From positions 1-64,000 of the forward strand of contig CACCEJ010000002.1 of NCBI GenBank assembly GCA_902545035.1: 64,000 bases of DNA. Reading direction: 5' to 3'. Positions 1-9,275 of the stretch are shown here, piece by piece. Numbering within the stretch: position 1 is the first letter of the stretch; each line of letters starts with the position of its first letter. The notes below the pieces were generated by a model, which did not search any database, was not told the DNA's origin, and saw nothing but the letters and a program-made list of their open reading frames with translations. Both the position numbers and the translations under genes were made by a program. The stretch is from an uncultured Pelagibacteraceae bacterium. GTDB lineage: Bacteria > Pseudomonadota > Alphaproteobacteria > Pelagibacterales > Pelagibacteraceae.

Positions 1-2
1 CT

Positions 3-1583
3 TTGCTAGATTTAGGAAGACAATTTAAACTATCTTATTTACCACCTTTAATGATTTATCTTGCAGCTGGAATTTCAGGTTTAACAGGAATAGTGGGTAC
101 ATTTTTTGTTAAAGATTATCTAAATTTATCAGCAGCCTTTCTTGCTGGGCTAGGGTTTTGGGCTGGTATTCCTTGGGCATTAAAAATGCCATTAGGTCAT
201 TTAGTAGATCTTATTTGGAACAAAAAAAATTATATGGTTTATGTAGGAGCTACACTAATTGGTTTAAGCTTATTGATAATGTATGGATTAATTATCCATA
301 CGGAATGGATGTCCACAATTCTAAAAGTAGAGACTTGGTTTGTAATAAGTGTTCTTTTAGCCCCCATTGGATATGTGGTTCAAGATGTTGTTGCAGATGC
401 AATGACAGTAGAAGCTGTTCCAATTGTTAATGAAGAAGGTCAAAAATTTTCACAAGATCAGATTAAAACAATGCATACTACAATGCAGACACTTGGACGA
501 TTTGCAATTATCGGTGGTACTGTTCTAGTTGCTTTAGTGAATGTGATCTTATTTAAAGGAGTAGATAGTTTAGAGCAAGCAGACAAAATAGAGCTCTATG
601 GATCAATTTATATTTATGCACTAGTAATACCATTTGTTTCAATTTTAGGAGTAATTTTTGCTAACTATCTTAAAAATAAAAAGAAAAATAAATTAATAGA
701 TCATGGATTAGTTGGTAACGAAGATAATTACGAACATGAAAAAACAGAGGTTAATTGGTGGATTTTGGGTGGTAGTTTAATTTTTGTAATTTTTACACTC
801 AGCGTTGGTTCCTTCGGAGTTCCTTTTGCTCAAGAAATAGTTTTTTTAGGATCTATGGTAATTATTTTGTTCCTGATGAGTAAATTGATAAAAGAATTGC
901 CTCAAAATTTAAGATCAACGATTGTGGGAACGGCTGTGATTATATTCGTATTTAGAGCAATGCCAGGTCCAGGTCCAGGACTATCTTGGTTTGAAATAGA
1001 TGTACTAAAATTTAACGAGCAGTTTTTTTCTGTATTATCATTACTAGCTTCGGTCTTAACATTGTTAGGAATTATTTTGCTAAGACCTTTTATGTCAAAT
1101 AATTCAATAGCAAAAATTATTGTAGTTTTGTCAATTGCTGGTGCAATATTATTTTTGCCAAGTGTTGGGATGTATTACGGATTTCATAATTGGACTTCAT
1201 CAATAACAAATGGAATTGTTGATGCTAAATTTATTGCACTAATTAATACAGCTTTAGAGTCACCTTTAGGTCAGGTCTCAATGATACCTTTACTAGCATG
1301 GATTGCTAAGAATGCGCCTTCACACTTAAAAGCTACTTTTTTTGCAGTTTTTGCGTCTTTTACAAATTTGGCGCTATCAGCAAGTGCTTTAGGAACAAAA
1401 TACTTAAATGAAATTTACACAATTACTCGTGAAGTCAAAGATAAAGTGACTAATGCAATATTGACGACTGCTGACTACTCAGAATTAGGAATATTATTAA
1501 TAACTGTAACATTGCTGACTTTAATTTTACCAATTTTATTCGTGTTTATTATTCAAAAAACAAGATTTAAAACTTTAGAATAA
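3..1583 (+). CDS. Folate/biopterin transporter (FBT/BT1)-like membrane transporter
   Basis: A polytopic inner-membrane protein of 526 aa with about 12 hydrophobic segments. Early motifs FFVKDYLNLSAA and GIPWALKMPLGHLVD, then QDVVADAMTVE, resemble the KDxLxLS, PWxxKPxxGxxxD and DVxxDAxxxE motifs of the FBT/BT1 family, a branch of the MFS fold that moves folates and pterins. A general MFS or AmpG-like permease is the alternative. The first codon is TTG at base 3, right at the window edge, so the true start may lie upstream; the length nevertheless suits the family. Its stop lies 3 nt from that of the convergent SoxG-like gene. Lying beside a THF-dependent oxidase and fhs is suggestive for a folate carrier, but the substrate is inferred. 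Confidence 0.55.
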   Translation: MLDLGRQFKLSYLPPLMIYLAAGISGLTGIVGTFFVKDYLNLSAAFLAGLGFWAGIPWALKMPLGHLVDLIWNKKNYMVYVGATLIGLSLLIMYGLIIHTEWMSTILKVETWFVISVLLAPIGYVVQDVVADAMTVEAVPIVNEEGQKFSQDQIKTMHTTMQTLGRFAIIGGTVLVALVNVILFKGVDSLEQADKIELYGSIYIYALVIPFVSILGVIFANYLKNKKKNKLIDHGLVGNEDNYEHEKTEVNWWILGGSLIFVIFTLSVGSFGVPFAQEIVFLGSMVIILFLMSKLIKELPQNLRSTIVGTAVIIFVFRAMPGPGPGLSWFEIDVLKFNEQFFSVLSLLASVLTLLGIILLRPFMSNNSIAKIIVVLSIAGAILFLPSVGMYYGFHNWTSSITNGIVDAKFIALINTALESPLGQVSMIPLLAWIAKNAPSHLKATFFAVFASFTNLALSASALGTKYLNEIYTITREVKDKVTNAILTTADYSELGILLITVTLLTLILPILFVFIIQKTRFKTLE

Positions 1584-1586
1584 TTT

Positions 1587-2174
1587 CTAGATACATTTAT
1601 AGCCATATTCTAGTGAGGCATCAGTTATTGAGTGGTACATAGATTCCCCAAAACTACGAAGTGAAAAAATTCTAGCTTTTTCAGGATCATCTTCAACCAT
1701 ATCAACTAAAAAAGATATTCCGTTATATGATGAGTTGATGCACATATTTTTACTAAATATATTGAAATTAAACGGACAACCTTTTTTTAAAACCTCTTTA
1801 ACATTAGGTCCTTCTATTTCTATAATTGCTTTTGAGTGTGAGAGATCTGTAACAGCAAAGTCGCTATCATTAAAATTTTTTAAAATTTCACTTAAAAGTT
1901 CTTTTTTTTTGGAAACAACAAGCCAATTGTTTGGTGAATTCCACAATATTCTTAAATTTTCATTTGCGACAACTTTTTGTGCTTCATTAACAAATTGCAA
2001 ATTATTAAGTTTTATATCATTTATTTTAATTGAAGAATTTTTGTACTGAACTATTTGAACAATTAATAAATTTTTTAACTCAGAAATTTTCAATAATTCA
2101 TTTTCAGTTTTATTTTCAAAATTTCCATAAGAGCCCTCTGAATGAATGTTCTGCAAAGGTGATATCATCGTCAT
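1587..2174 (-). CDS. soxG: Sarcosine oxidase gamma subunit family (SoxG/MgdD-like)
   Basis: Smallest GcvT-fold subunit (195 aa; family usually about 190-210) of the heterotetrameric THF-dependent sarcosine oxidase or N-methylglutamate dehydrogenase. Visible features are the AIIEIEGPNVKEVLKKG segment, equivalent to the IxGPxAxxxL stretch of GcvT-like folds, and a C-terminal RSFGESMYHSITDASLEYG stretch typical of SoxG. It is the last gene of the minus-strand soxBDAG-like operon. Its ATG overlaps the SoxA stop as ATGA, implying translational coupling; a second Met two codons later is an alternative start. The gamma subunit packs against the alpha-subunit folate domain. Whether the complex takes sarcosine or N-methylglutamate cannot be settled from this subunit. 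Confidence 0.85.
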   Translation of the reverse strand: MTMISPLQNIHSEGSYGNFENKTENELLKISELKNLLIVQIVQYKNSSIKINDIKLNNLQFVNEAQKVVANENLRILWNSPNNWLVVSKKKELLSEILKNFNDSDFAVTDLSHSKAIIEIEGPNVKEVLKKGCPFNFNIFSKNMCINSSYNGISFLVDMVEDDPEKARIFSLRSFGESMYHSITDASLEYGYKCI

Positions 2175-5167
2175 GATCTAACTCTCTTTCCTTCAGGATC
2201 TACATAATGAGAAGAGACAATCTCTACAGGTATTATTTTGTTTTTTAAAGGTGACATAGCAAAGAGTTTTTGTCCTATCATATTTTTACCATCTTTAATT
2301 ATTGCTAAAGAAAAGGGGTTGTCATATTCAACACTCCAACATGAAGCCGAAACATGACCTAATTTTGGATTAGGTAATTTTGCTTTTGGATCTTTTACTA
2401 TGTAAGATCCCTCAGGTATACTTGTAGTTTTATCAATTGGAACTACGCCAACTAATTTCTCTCTATCCGTAGATGTAAAGGCAGATCTGTTTAAAGATCT
2501 TTTACCTATAAAATCTTTTTTCTTACTAACTAGCCCTTCTAAAGATGCATCGTAAGGGATTGTTCTTCCATCTAATTCAGATCCTGCAACATGGCCCATT
2601 TCTATTCTTAGAGTTGATAAAGCTTCAGTTCCATATGGCTGTATTTGAAATTCTTGTCCAACTTCCATGATTTTTTTCCACATGAAATATCCATTATCGG
2701 ACTCAACGTTAATCTCATATGCCAACTCACCAGAAAACGAAATTCTGTAAATTTTTGTAGGAACTCCAAATAAATCAGCTTCTTTATAACCCATAAATGG
2801 TAAACCTTCGTTTGAAACATCTAAATTAGGGAATAATTTCATTAATAATTTTCTAGAATTAGGTCCTGCGATTGCTGCACCTGCCCATTGCTCCGTGGTT
2901 GATACAACATTTACATTTAATTCTGGCCACACTAGTTGTAAATAATATTCTAAATGAGATAGAACATTTGCTGCTTGAGCTGTTGTAGTTGTCATGTGAT
3001 AATGATTTTCGGAAATCCTTGTTGTTGTTCCATCATCCATTACAATTCCATCTTCTCTTAACATTACACCGTATCTTGCTTTACCTACTGGAAGTTTAAG
3101 CCAAGCGTTAGTATAAACTCTATTTAAAAATTCTGCTGCATCTGGTCCTTTAACATCTATTTTACCTAATGTTGTAACATCACATACACCTACATTTTGT
3201 CTTACATTCTTTGCCTCTCTTTTTGATGCTTCAAATAACCCTTCATTTCCTTGCTTGTAATATCTTGGTCTTAACCAAACCCCTGCATCAACAAATACTG
3301 CATTATTTTTTTCATGCCATGAATGCATAGGTGATTTTCTTGTTGGTTTAGAATGTTTGCCAACTTCTCTTCCTACGATTGCTCCAATTGAAACTGGAGT
3401 ATAAGGAGGTCTAAAAGTCGTATGTCCTACTTGTGGAACAACTTTATTCTCAATATCAGAAACTAATTGTAATCCATTTAAATTACTCGTTTTTCCTTGG
3501 TCGGTAGCCATACCAAGTGTTGTATATCTTTTTACATGCTCGATAGACCTGAAACCTTCTCTTAGCGCTAGCTCAATATCAGAAACCGCTACGTCATTTT
3601 GAAAATCTAAAAACCTTTTATAAGATTTACCTTTTGGTAAAGGAACACACCAAAATTTGTCATGATCCGTTGATTTTTTTTCTACTACTGTCGGTACTGA
3701 AACTTTATTATTTTTTTCAGTTATTTTATTTGAAACATCAAAACCTTTATCAAAAGCATCTTTAATAGTTTCCTCCAATGTAAATATTCCATTTGCTGAC
3801 CCAATTGTATTTTCTTTTTGTTTAGATTTATCTGGTACAAATGCATCAATTTTTTCGTTAAATTTAGATTTGTTTCCTGACTGTGATGCTAAATGAATAG
3901 ATGGTGTCCAAAAACCTGATACACAGATACAATCACATTCAATATTTTCTATGTTAAATAATTCTTTTTTATCGTCAGATATTTTAGCAATATCTGCTGA
4001 TTTAACTTTTTTATAGCCTTTTGCAGCAACAACTACATAGGAGAACCTAATTTCAATATTTAAATTTTTTGCCTCAGTTATAATATCTGAAGAAGGATTA
4101 CTTCTTGTATCCAATATGATTGGATTTACTCCATTTTTTTTAAATTCAATTGCAGTTTCATAACCACTATCATTGTTTGTGAAAATTAAAGGTTTTTTTC
4201 CAACTAGTACGCCGTAAACTTTCATATACTCTTTAGCAGCTGACGATAACATAACGCCAGGAGTATCATTATTTCCAAAAACTAAAGGTCTTTCAATTGA
4301 ACCTGATGAAATCAATACTTCATTTGCTCTTATGTACCACAAACGTTGTTTAGGGAGATATTTTTGAGTTTTTGGCAAGTGATCACTAATACGCTCTGAC
4401 ATTACTAACATATTGTGATCATAGTAACCAAAAACTTGTGATCTATTTTTTACTGTAACATTAGGCATGGACTTAAGTTCTGCTATAATTTTTTCTGTCC
4501 ACTCAACACCTGTTTGGTTTCCGATATTTACATCACTTGTTAATAAGCTACCTCCAAATCTTGGTTTATCCTCAGCCAATATTACCCGGGCTCCATTCTT
4601 GGCAGCGGCATAAGCACTTGCTAAACCTGAAGGCCCAGATCCTGTTATTAATAAATCACAATACTCATATTTATGCTCATATCTTTCTTTATCATGTTTG
4701 ATAGAGGCTTCTCCAAATCCAGCCGCCATTCGAATAAAAGGTTCGTATATTTTATACCAAAAGCTAGGAGGCCACATAAATGTTTTGTAATAGAAACCAG
4801 CTGGAAAAAACATTTTTAAGAAATTGTTTATCGCCCCAATATCAAAATTTACACTAGGCCAACAATTAACACTCTTAACCTCTAGCCCTTCAAAAATTTC
4901 TTGTTCTGTTGCTCTTATATTTGGATCTCTCTCATTATTTCTATCTAACTGTAGAATTGCATAGGGCTCATCAACGCCAACTCCAAAAAAACCCCTAGGT
5001 CTGTGATATTTAAAACTTCTACCTACTAAATGAACTCCATTCGCTATTAAGGCAGATGCGATAGTATCTCCCTCGAAACCAAAATATTTTTTGCCATTAA
5101 ATTTAAACGAGATTTTTTTTTCTCTATTGACCATTCCAACATTATCTAATCTAAAATCCTGGGACAT
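2171..5167 (-). CDS. soxA: Sarcosine oxidase alpha subunit family (SoxA/MgdC-like)
   Basis: Large subunit (998 aa, normal for the family). The N-terminal about 100 residues form the ferredoxin-like domain (SFKYHRPRGFFG, residues 51-62). A dinucleotide-binding motif GSGPSGLASA lies at 176-185, and the C-terminal about 380 residues (from about 618) are a GcvT-type folate-binding domain (KIDVKGPDAAEFLNRV, YGVMLREDGIVMDDGT, SFSGELAYEINV). In this family methyl groups released as formaldehyde at the beta-subunit flavin are passed to THF here, giving 5,10-methylene-THF. The start overlaps the SoxD stop as TAATG and the stop overlaps soxG, so the operon is tightly coupled. The domain set is shared by sarcosine oxidase and N-methylglutamate dehydrogenase (MgdC). 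With gmaS and mgs genes in the same window, the mgd role is a serious alternative. Confidence 0.92.
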   Translation of the reverse strand: MSQDFRLDNVGMVNREKKISFKFNGKKYFGFEGDTIASALIANGVHLVGRSFKYHRPRGFFGVGVDEPYAILQLDRNNERDPNIRATEQEIFEGLEVKSVNCWPSVNFDIGAINNFLKMFFPAGFYYKTFMWPPSFWYKIYEPFIRMAAGFGEASIKHDKERYEHKYEYCDLLITGSGPSGLASAYAAAKNGARVILAEDKPRFGGSLLTSDVNIGNQTGVEWTEKIIAELKSMPNVTVKNRSQVFGYYDHNMLVMSERISDHLPKTQKYLPKQRLWYIRANEVLISSGSIERPLVFGNNDTPGVMLSSAAKEYMKVYGVLVGKKPLIFTNNDSGYETAIEFKKNGVNPIILDTRSNPSSDIITEAKNLNIEIRFSYVVVAAKGYKKVKSADIAKISDDKKELFNIENIECDCICVSGFWTPSIHLASQSGNKSKFNEKIDAFVPDKSKQKENTIGSANGIFTLEETIKDAFDKGFDVSNKITEKNNKVSVPTVVEKKSTDHDKFWCVPLPKGKSYKRFLDFQNDVAVSDIELALREGFRSIEHVKRYTTLGMATDQGKTSNLNGLQLVSDIENKVVPQVGHTTFRPPYTPVSIGAIVGREVGKHSKPTRKSPMHSWHEKNNAVFVDAGVWLRPRYYKQGNEGLFEASKREAKNVRQNVGVCDVTTLGKIDVKGPDAAEFLNRVYTNAWLKLPVGKARYGVMLREDGIVMDDGTTTRISENHYHMTTTTAQAANVLSHLEYYLQLVWPELNVNVVSTTEQWAGAAIAGPNSRKLLMKLFPNLDVSNEGLPFMGYKEADLFGVPTKIYRISFSGELAYEINVESDNGYFMWKKIMEVGQEFQIQPYGTEALSTLRIEMGHVAGSELDGRTIPYDASLEGLVSKKKDFIGKRSLNRSAFTSTDREKLVGVVPIDKTTSIPEGSYIVKDPKAKLPNPKLGHVSASCWSVEYDNPFSLAIIKDGKNMIGQKLFAMSPLKNKIIPVEIVSSHYVDPEGKRVRS

Positions 5168-5436
5168 TATTCTATTGCTTCGTTTGCTTTATAAGTTTTA
5201 AAAATTTCGTGAGTTGATGTATCTCTCTCAACTTTAATCCATTGTCTACATCCAGAAATATGATGCCATAATTCTAAATGTTTTCCTCTTGGACTTTTTC
5301 TTAAGTATACAAAATTATCCCATTCTTGATCGCTTATTTCTTTATTAAGTTCAGGACGCTTTACTGTTGCATCCCCGCCATAAGCAAATTCATTCTGAGA
5401 TCTAAGTCCACAATGTGGACAGTTGATATATAACAT
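5167..5436 (-). CDS. soxD: Sarcosine oxidase delta subunit family (SoxD/MgdB-like)
   Basis: Small zinc-binding subunit (89 aa, usual length) of the heterotetrameric oxidase. The four expected zinc ligands are visible: Cys6 and Cys9 (NCPHCG) and His59 and Cys63 (HHISGCRQW). The family signature HHxxGCRxW is intact. It sits between the beta and alpha genes: its ATG directly abuts the beta-subunit stop and its stop overlaps the alpha start by one base. The B-D-A-G order is the usual one for soxBDAG and also for mgdABCD. Confidence 0.92.
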   Translation of the reverse strand: MLYINCPHCGLRSQNEFAYGGDATVKRPELNKEISDQEWDNFVYLRKSPRGKHLELWHHISGCRQWIKVERDTSTHEIFKTYKANEAIE

Positions 5437-6693
5437 TTATGATATCCAGGTTTTAGTTCCTAGGCCTTTTTCATCAATTAAATTTCCAGTGCTAAATCTG
5501 TTGAGGCTGTAACCGGCATTTAAATCATGAACTCTGTCTTGGGCAATTGTATGTGCAAAAGTCCATCCGGAAGCTGGAGTTGCTTTAAATCCACCATAGC
5601 ACCAACCACAATTTAAATATAATCCATTAATATGTGTTTTATCTATAATTGGTGAACCATCCATGGACATATCCATTATTCCACCCCAAGTTCTTAACAT
5701 TTTTAATTTGCTAAGAAATGGAAACATCGCAATCCCTTCTGTTAAAACATGTTGAAGAGTAGGTAAGTTTCCTCTTTGAGAATAACTATTATATCCATCC
5801 AAGTCTCCACCCATAACCATTTCTCCTTTATCTGATTGGCTACAATAAAAATGTCCTGCACCAAATGTAACAACATGATCAAGCAAAGGTTTAATAGGCT
5901 CTGATACACATGCTTGAAGCAAATGAGTTTCAATTGGTAAGGTCATATTTAACATTTCTGCCAAAATATTTGTACTTCCTGCAACACATAAACCAACTTT
6001 CTTTGCTTTAATGTCTCCTTTAGAAGTTCTTACTCCAAGAATTTTTCCATTTGAGACATCAAATCCTGTAACTTCACAATTTTGAATTATATCAACACCC
6101 ATGGAGTCTGCTTGTCTCGCATAACCCCAGGCAACAGCATCGTGTCTTGCTGTTCCAGCGCTTGGTTGCATCAAGCCTCCAAAAATTGGAAACCTTACAT
6201 TGTCAGAAAAGTCTGCCATTGGAATTAACTTTTGAACTTCTTCTCTATTTAACAAAACCGCATCAATTCCATTCAAACGCATAGAATTTCCTCTTCTTGA
6301 ATAGGCATTCATTTGTGCATCTGAGTGGGCAAGATTAATTATTCCTCTTGGAGAAAACATTACATTATAATTTAAATCTTGGCTCATCTTTCTCCAAAGA
6401 TCCATACCAAATTCGCTAAACAAACCATTCTCATCATGCATGTAATTAGACCTAATAATTGTAGTATTCCTTCCAACGTTTCCTCCACCTATCCAACCTT
6501 TTTCAATGATAGCAACATTTGTAATGTTGTGTTCTTTTGCTAAGTAATATGCGGTTGCTAATCCATGGCCTCCCCCACCAATGATAATTACATCGTATTC
6601 TTTTTTAGGTGTTGGGTCTTTCCATGCAACTTCCCAATTTTGATGATCTGAGAATGCATTTTTTATTAGACTAAAAACTGAGTATTTTTGCAT
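5437..6693 (-). CDS. soxB: Sarcosine oxidase beta subunit family (SoxB/MgdA-like), FAD-dependent
   Basis: Catalytic subunit, 418 aa, of the DAO/GlyOx flavoprotein family. The FAD-binding Rossmann motif is IIIGGGGHGLATAYYLA (GGGGHG at 39-44), followed by GGGNVGRNTTIIRSNY. His184 in the stretch QPSAGTARHDAVAWG is, by motif, the residue that carries covalent FMN in heterotetrameric sarcosine oxidases. The C-terminal LNCGWCYGGFKATPASG is the conserved FAD and substrate-side loop. First gene of the minus-strand operon, divergent from fhs with 128 bp between them, so both promoters must lie there. It oxidises an N-methyl amino acid (sarcosine or N-methylglutamate) and feeds the methyl carbon to the alpha subunit for transfer to THF. 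Confidence 0.92.
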   Translation of the reverse strand: MQKYSVFSLIKNAFSDHQNWEVAWKDPTPKKEYDVIIIGGGGHGLATAYYLAKEHNITNVAIIEKGWIGGGNVGRNTTIIRSNYMHDENGLFSEFGMDLWRKMSQDLNYNVMFSPRGIINLAHSDAQMNAYSRRGNSMRLNGIDAVLLNREEVQKLIPMADFSDNVRFPIFGGLMQPSAGTARHDAVAWGYARQADSMGVDIIQNCEVTGFDVSNGKILGVRTSKGDIKAKKVGLCVAGSTNILAEMLNMTLPIETHLLQACVSEPIKPLLDHVVTFGAGHFYCSQSDKGEMVMGGDLDGYNSYSQRGNLPTLQHVLTEGIAMFPFLSKLKMLRTWGGIMDMSMDGSPIIDKTHINGLYLNCGWCYGGFKATPASGWTFAHTIAQDRVHDLNAGYSLNRFSTGNLIDEKGLGTKTWIS

Positions 6694-6821
6694 TGTATAA
6701 TTTTATATAATTAAACTTAAATTTTTTCTTATTTTTTATATATATATTTTTTAGATGTTTAAAATCCTATTAAAAAAGTATAGAAATTTTGCACATTAAT
6801 TTATTATAGGTTTTAAACCAA
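6694..6821. promoter_or_regulatory. Divergent intergenic region soxB / fhs
   Basis: A 128-bp, almost pure A/T spacer that must carry the promoters for both the sox/mgd operon and fhs. It holds a run of alternating TA around 6737-6746, including TTTATATATA at 6735-6744. That ten-base string also occurs before tdm/tmoX, the FAD oxidoreductase and amt. I see no convincing -35/-10 pair and no structured riboswitch. Sharing one control region between THF methylation and formyl-THF synthesis genes makes coordinated control plausible, but this is inference. Confidence 0.4.
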
Positions 6822-8498
6822 ATGTCAAAAACAGATATCCAAATTGCAAGAGAAGCAAATATGAAACCAATTCAAGAGATTTTGGATGGAGTTGGTGTTC
6901 CAGATAATGCTGAGGCATATAGTCCAATAAGTAGATACATAGCTAAGATCAAACTGGAATATCTTGAAAAATTTAAAAATAAAAAAGACGGAAAATTAAT
7001 ATTAGTTACAGCAATTACTCCTACTCCAGCTGGAGAAGGAAAAACAACTACTTCAGTGGGATTGTCTGATGGATTAAATAAAATAGGGAAAAAATCTATT
7101 GTTTGTTTAAGAGAGCCGAGCTTAGGTCCTTCATTTGGAATGAAGGGTGGCGCAGCTGGTGGTGGTTATGCGCAAGTTGTTCCTATGGAACAAATAAATC
7201 TTCATTTCACAGGTGACTTTCATGCAATCACTTCTGCTCATAATCTTTTATCCGCTTTAATAGATAACCATATTTATTGGGGTAATAAATTAAATATAGA
7301 TGTAAGAAGAATAGTTTGGAAAAGAGTGCTTGATATGAATGATCGAGCATTAAGATCTATCAATATAAATCTTGGTGGTGTTGCAAATGGTTTCCCAAGA
7401 GAAGATGGTTTTGATATTACAGTTGCATCTGAAATCATGGCGATCTTTTGTTTATCTAATGATCTACATGATCTTGAAAATAGAATTGGAAATATAACTG
7501 TTGCATACACAAGAGATAAAAAAGCAATTTATGCAAAAGATTTAAATGCACATGGTCCAATGACTGTTTTGTTAAAAGATGCAATTAGACCAAATGTAAC
7601 TCAAACTTTGGAAAATAATCCCGCAATAATCCATGGAGGTCCTTTTGCTAATATTGCGCATGGTTGTAATTCTGTATTAGCAACTAAAACTGCATTAAAA
7701 CTATCAGACTATGTTGTTACTGAAGCAGGATTTGGTGCCGATCTAGGTGCTGAAAAATTCTTAGATATAAAATGTAGAAAATCAGGATTAAAACCAAGTT
7801 GTGTGGTGATTGTAGCAACTATAAGAGCATTAAAAATGCACGGTGGTGTTAACAAAGATGAACTTAAAAATGAAAATATAGATGCTGTAAAAAAAGGATT
7901 GGTGAATTTAGAAAGACATATTGAAAATATTCAAAAATTTGGCTTGCCTGTTACAGTAGCTATTAATCACTTTGTTTTGGATACAGACAAAGAGGTCGAT
8001 GAAGTTATAAAATTTTGTCAACAAAAAGGTGTAACAGCATCAATATCTAAACATTGGGAAAAAGGTGGAGAAGGAGCAGTAGATTTAGCAAACAATGTTG
8101 CTGAACTGTGTGAAAAAGGAAGTGACTTCAAATTTTTATACGATGATAAAATATCATTATTTAAAAAAATTGAGACGATTGCTAAGGAATTGTATAGAGC
8201 AAGTGAAGTTGTAGCAGATACTAAAATAAGAGAACAATTAAAAAATTTTGAAGAGACAGGTTACCAATCCTTGCCAATTTGTATTGCAAAGACACAATAT
8301 AGTTTTTCTACAGACCCTAATTTAAAAGGCGCACCATCCGGACATGTTCTACCAATAAGAGAAGTAAGGTTATCATCGGGAGCAGAATTTATCGTAGTTG
8401 TTTGCGGTGCTATAATGACTATGCCTGGGTTACCAAAGGTGCCAGCTGCAGATAAAATAAAAATTAATGATAAAGGTGAAACAGAAGGATTATTTTAA
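6822..8498 (+). CDS. fhs: Formate--tetrahydrofolate ligase
   Basis: Formyl-THF synthetase, 558 aa (family about 555-560). It joins formate and THF using ATP to give 10-formyl-THF. Run in reverse after methylene-THF oxidation, it can yield ATP and formate, as proposed for C1-oxidising SAR11 cells. The ATP-binding P-loop [16 protein letters not shown] has GEGKTTT at 71-77. The strongly conserved stretches [19 protein letters not shown] and [16 protein letters not shown] are intact, as is the C-terminal [12 protein letters not shown]. It is divergent from the sox/mgd operon and its last 9 bases overlap the convergent amidotransferase stop. Confidence 0.98.
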   Translation: MSKTDIQIAREANMKPIQEILDGVGVPDNAEAYSPISRYIAKIKLEYLEKFKNKKDGKLILVTAITPTPAGEGKTTTSVGLSDGLNKIGKKSIVCLREPSLGPSFGMKGGAAGGGYAQVVPMEQINLHFTGDFHAITSAHNLLSALIDNHIYWGNKLNIDVRRIVWKRVLDMNDRALRSININLGGVANGFPREDGFDITVASEIMAIFCLSNDLHDLENRIGNITVAYTRDKKAIYAKDLNAHGPMTVLLKDAIRPNVTQTLENNPAIIHGGPFANIAHGCNSVLATKTALKLSDYVVTEAGFGADLGAEKFLDIKCRKSGLKPSCVVIVATIRALKMHGGVNKDELKNENIDAVKKGLVNLERHIENIQKFGLPVTVAINHFVLDTDKEVDEVIKFCQQKGVTASISKHWEKGGEGAVDLANNVAELCEKGSDFKFLYDDKISLFKKIETIAKELYRASEVVADTKIREQLKNFEETGYQSLPICIAKTQYSFSTDPNLKGAPSGHVLPIREVRLSSGAEFIVVVCGAIMTMPGLPKVPAADKIKINDKGETEGLF

Positions 8499-9275
8499 AA
8501 GATAATTTAACCAATTTTCAAGTTCTCGCATTCTAAGATCTTTATTTGATTTTTTATTTTCCTCTGCAATCATAGATACATGATTATTTATCTCCTGCTC
8601 ATCAACAAAAGCTTTATTATTTAACAGACGATCTTTTCTAAAATGAATAAGACTTATCATTTTATCATAAGTAATTTCTGGGTGGTATTGAATTCCCCAA
8701 ATATCACTTACTCCAGATTTGAAATTGACCCCCATTACTTTATTTATAGGATTTGAAGCCAACAAGATTGAATTTTTAGGTAATTTTACAACTTCATCAA
8801 AATTGAATGCTGGAGTGTTAAAAGTTTCATTTTTGTTTTTATAAATTGGATGTTGCAATCCATTACTATTGATCTCAATATCATGAGCTATTCCTCTATG
8901 AGATCCAGTCATGCATCTTTTTACTTGTCCTCCAGCAACTGTAGCGGCTACCTGAAGACCCCAACAAATTGCTAGAATTTTTTTTATTTTATTTTGACAT
9001 GATCTCATAAATTCTATTTGTCTTCTTATTTCTAGTGTATCATTATATATATTTAAACTACTTCCTCCCCAGATCATTCCATCAAATTTTTCTAAACCTT
9101 TTGCTACTTCTGAAATATTTTTATCAGATGAAGGATTAACTACATCAATTTCTAAATCATTTGTGAAATAACTAATACTATCTTTTAGACTTTCAGTGTG
9201 AGTTTTTATTCCACCTTCAGTAAAACTTTGATTTTCCTCTTTAAGATTACCTTCAACTATTAATATCTTTTTCAT
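8490..9275 (-). CDS. Class-I glutamine amidotransferase-like protein (GMP-synthase GATase type)
   Basis: A stand-alone class-I GATase domain, 261 aa. The triad is visible: nucleophile Cys104 in [17 protein letters not shown], His198 and Glu200 in IQYHPE. The oxyanion/glycine loop [13 protein letters not shown] is present. Stand-alone members hydrolyse gamma-glutamyl amides or act with partner synthetases; the substrate here is unknown. It is the last gene of a minus-strand chain and its ATG overlaps the stop of the upstream alcohol dehydrogenase by 4 nt. A gamma-glutamyl hydrolase role would suit a cell full of gamma-glutamylamide chemistry, but its operon partners are sugar/alcohol genes. 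Confidence 0.8.
   Translation of the reverse strand: MKKILIVEGNLKEENQSFTEGGIKTHTESLKDSISYFTNDLEIDVVNPSSDKNISEVAKGLEKFDGMIWGGSSLNIYNDTLEIRRQIEFMRSCQNKIKKILAICWGLQVAATVAGGQVKRCMTGSHRGIAHDIEINSNGLQHPIYKNKNETFNTPAFNFDEVVKLPKNSILLASNPINKVMGVNFKSGVSDIWGIQYHPEITYDKMISLIHFRKDRLLNNKAFVDEQEINNHVSMIAEENKKSNKDLRMRELENWLNYLLK

Noticed and set aside
6694..6821. Riboswitch (glycine, THF or SAM-V type) before soxB or fhs
   Set aside because: The region is nearly all A/T with no GC-containing stems or recognisable aptamer core.
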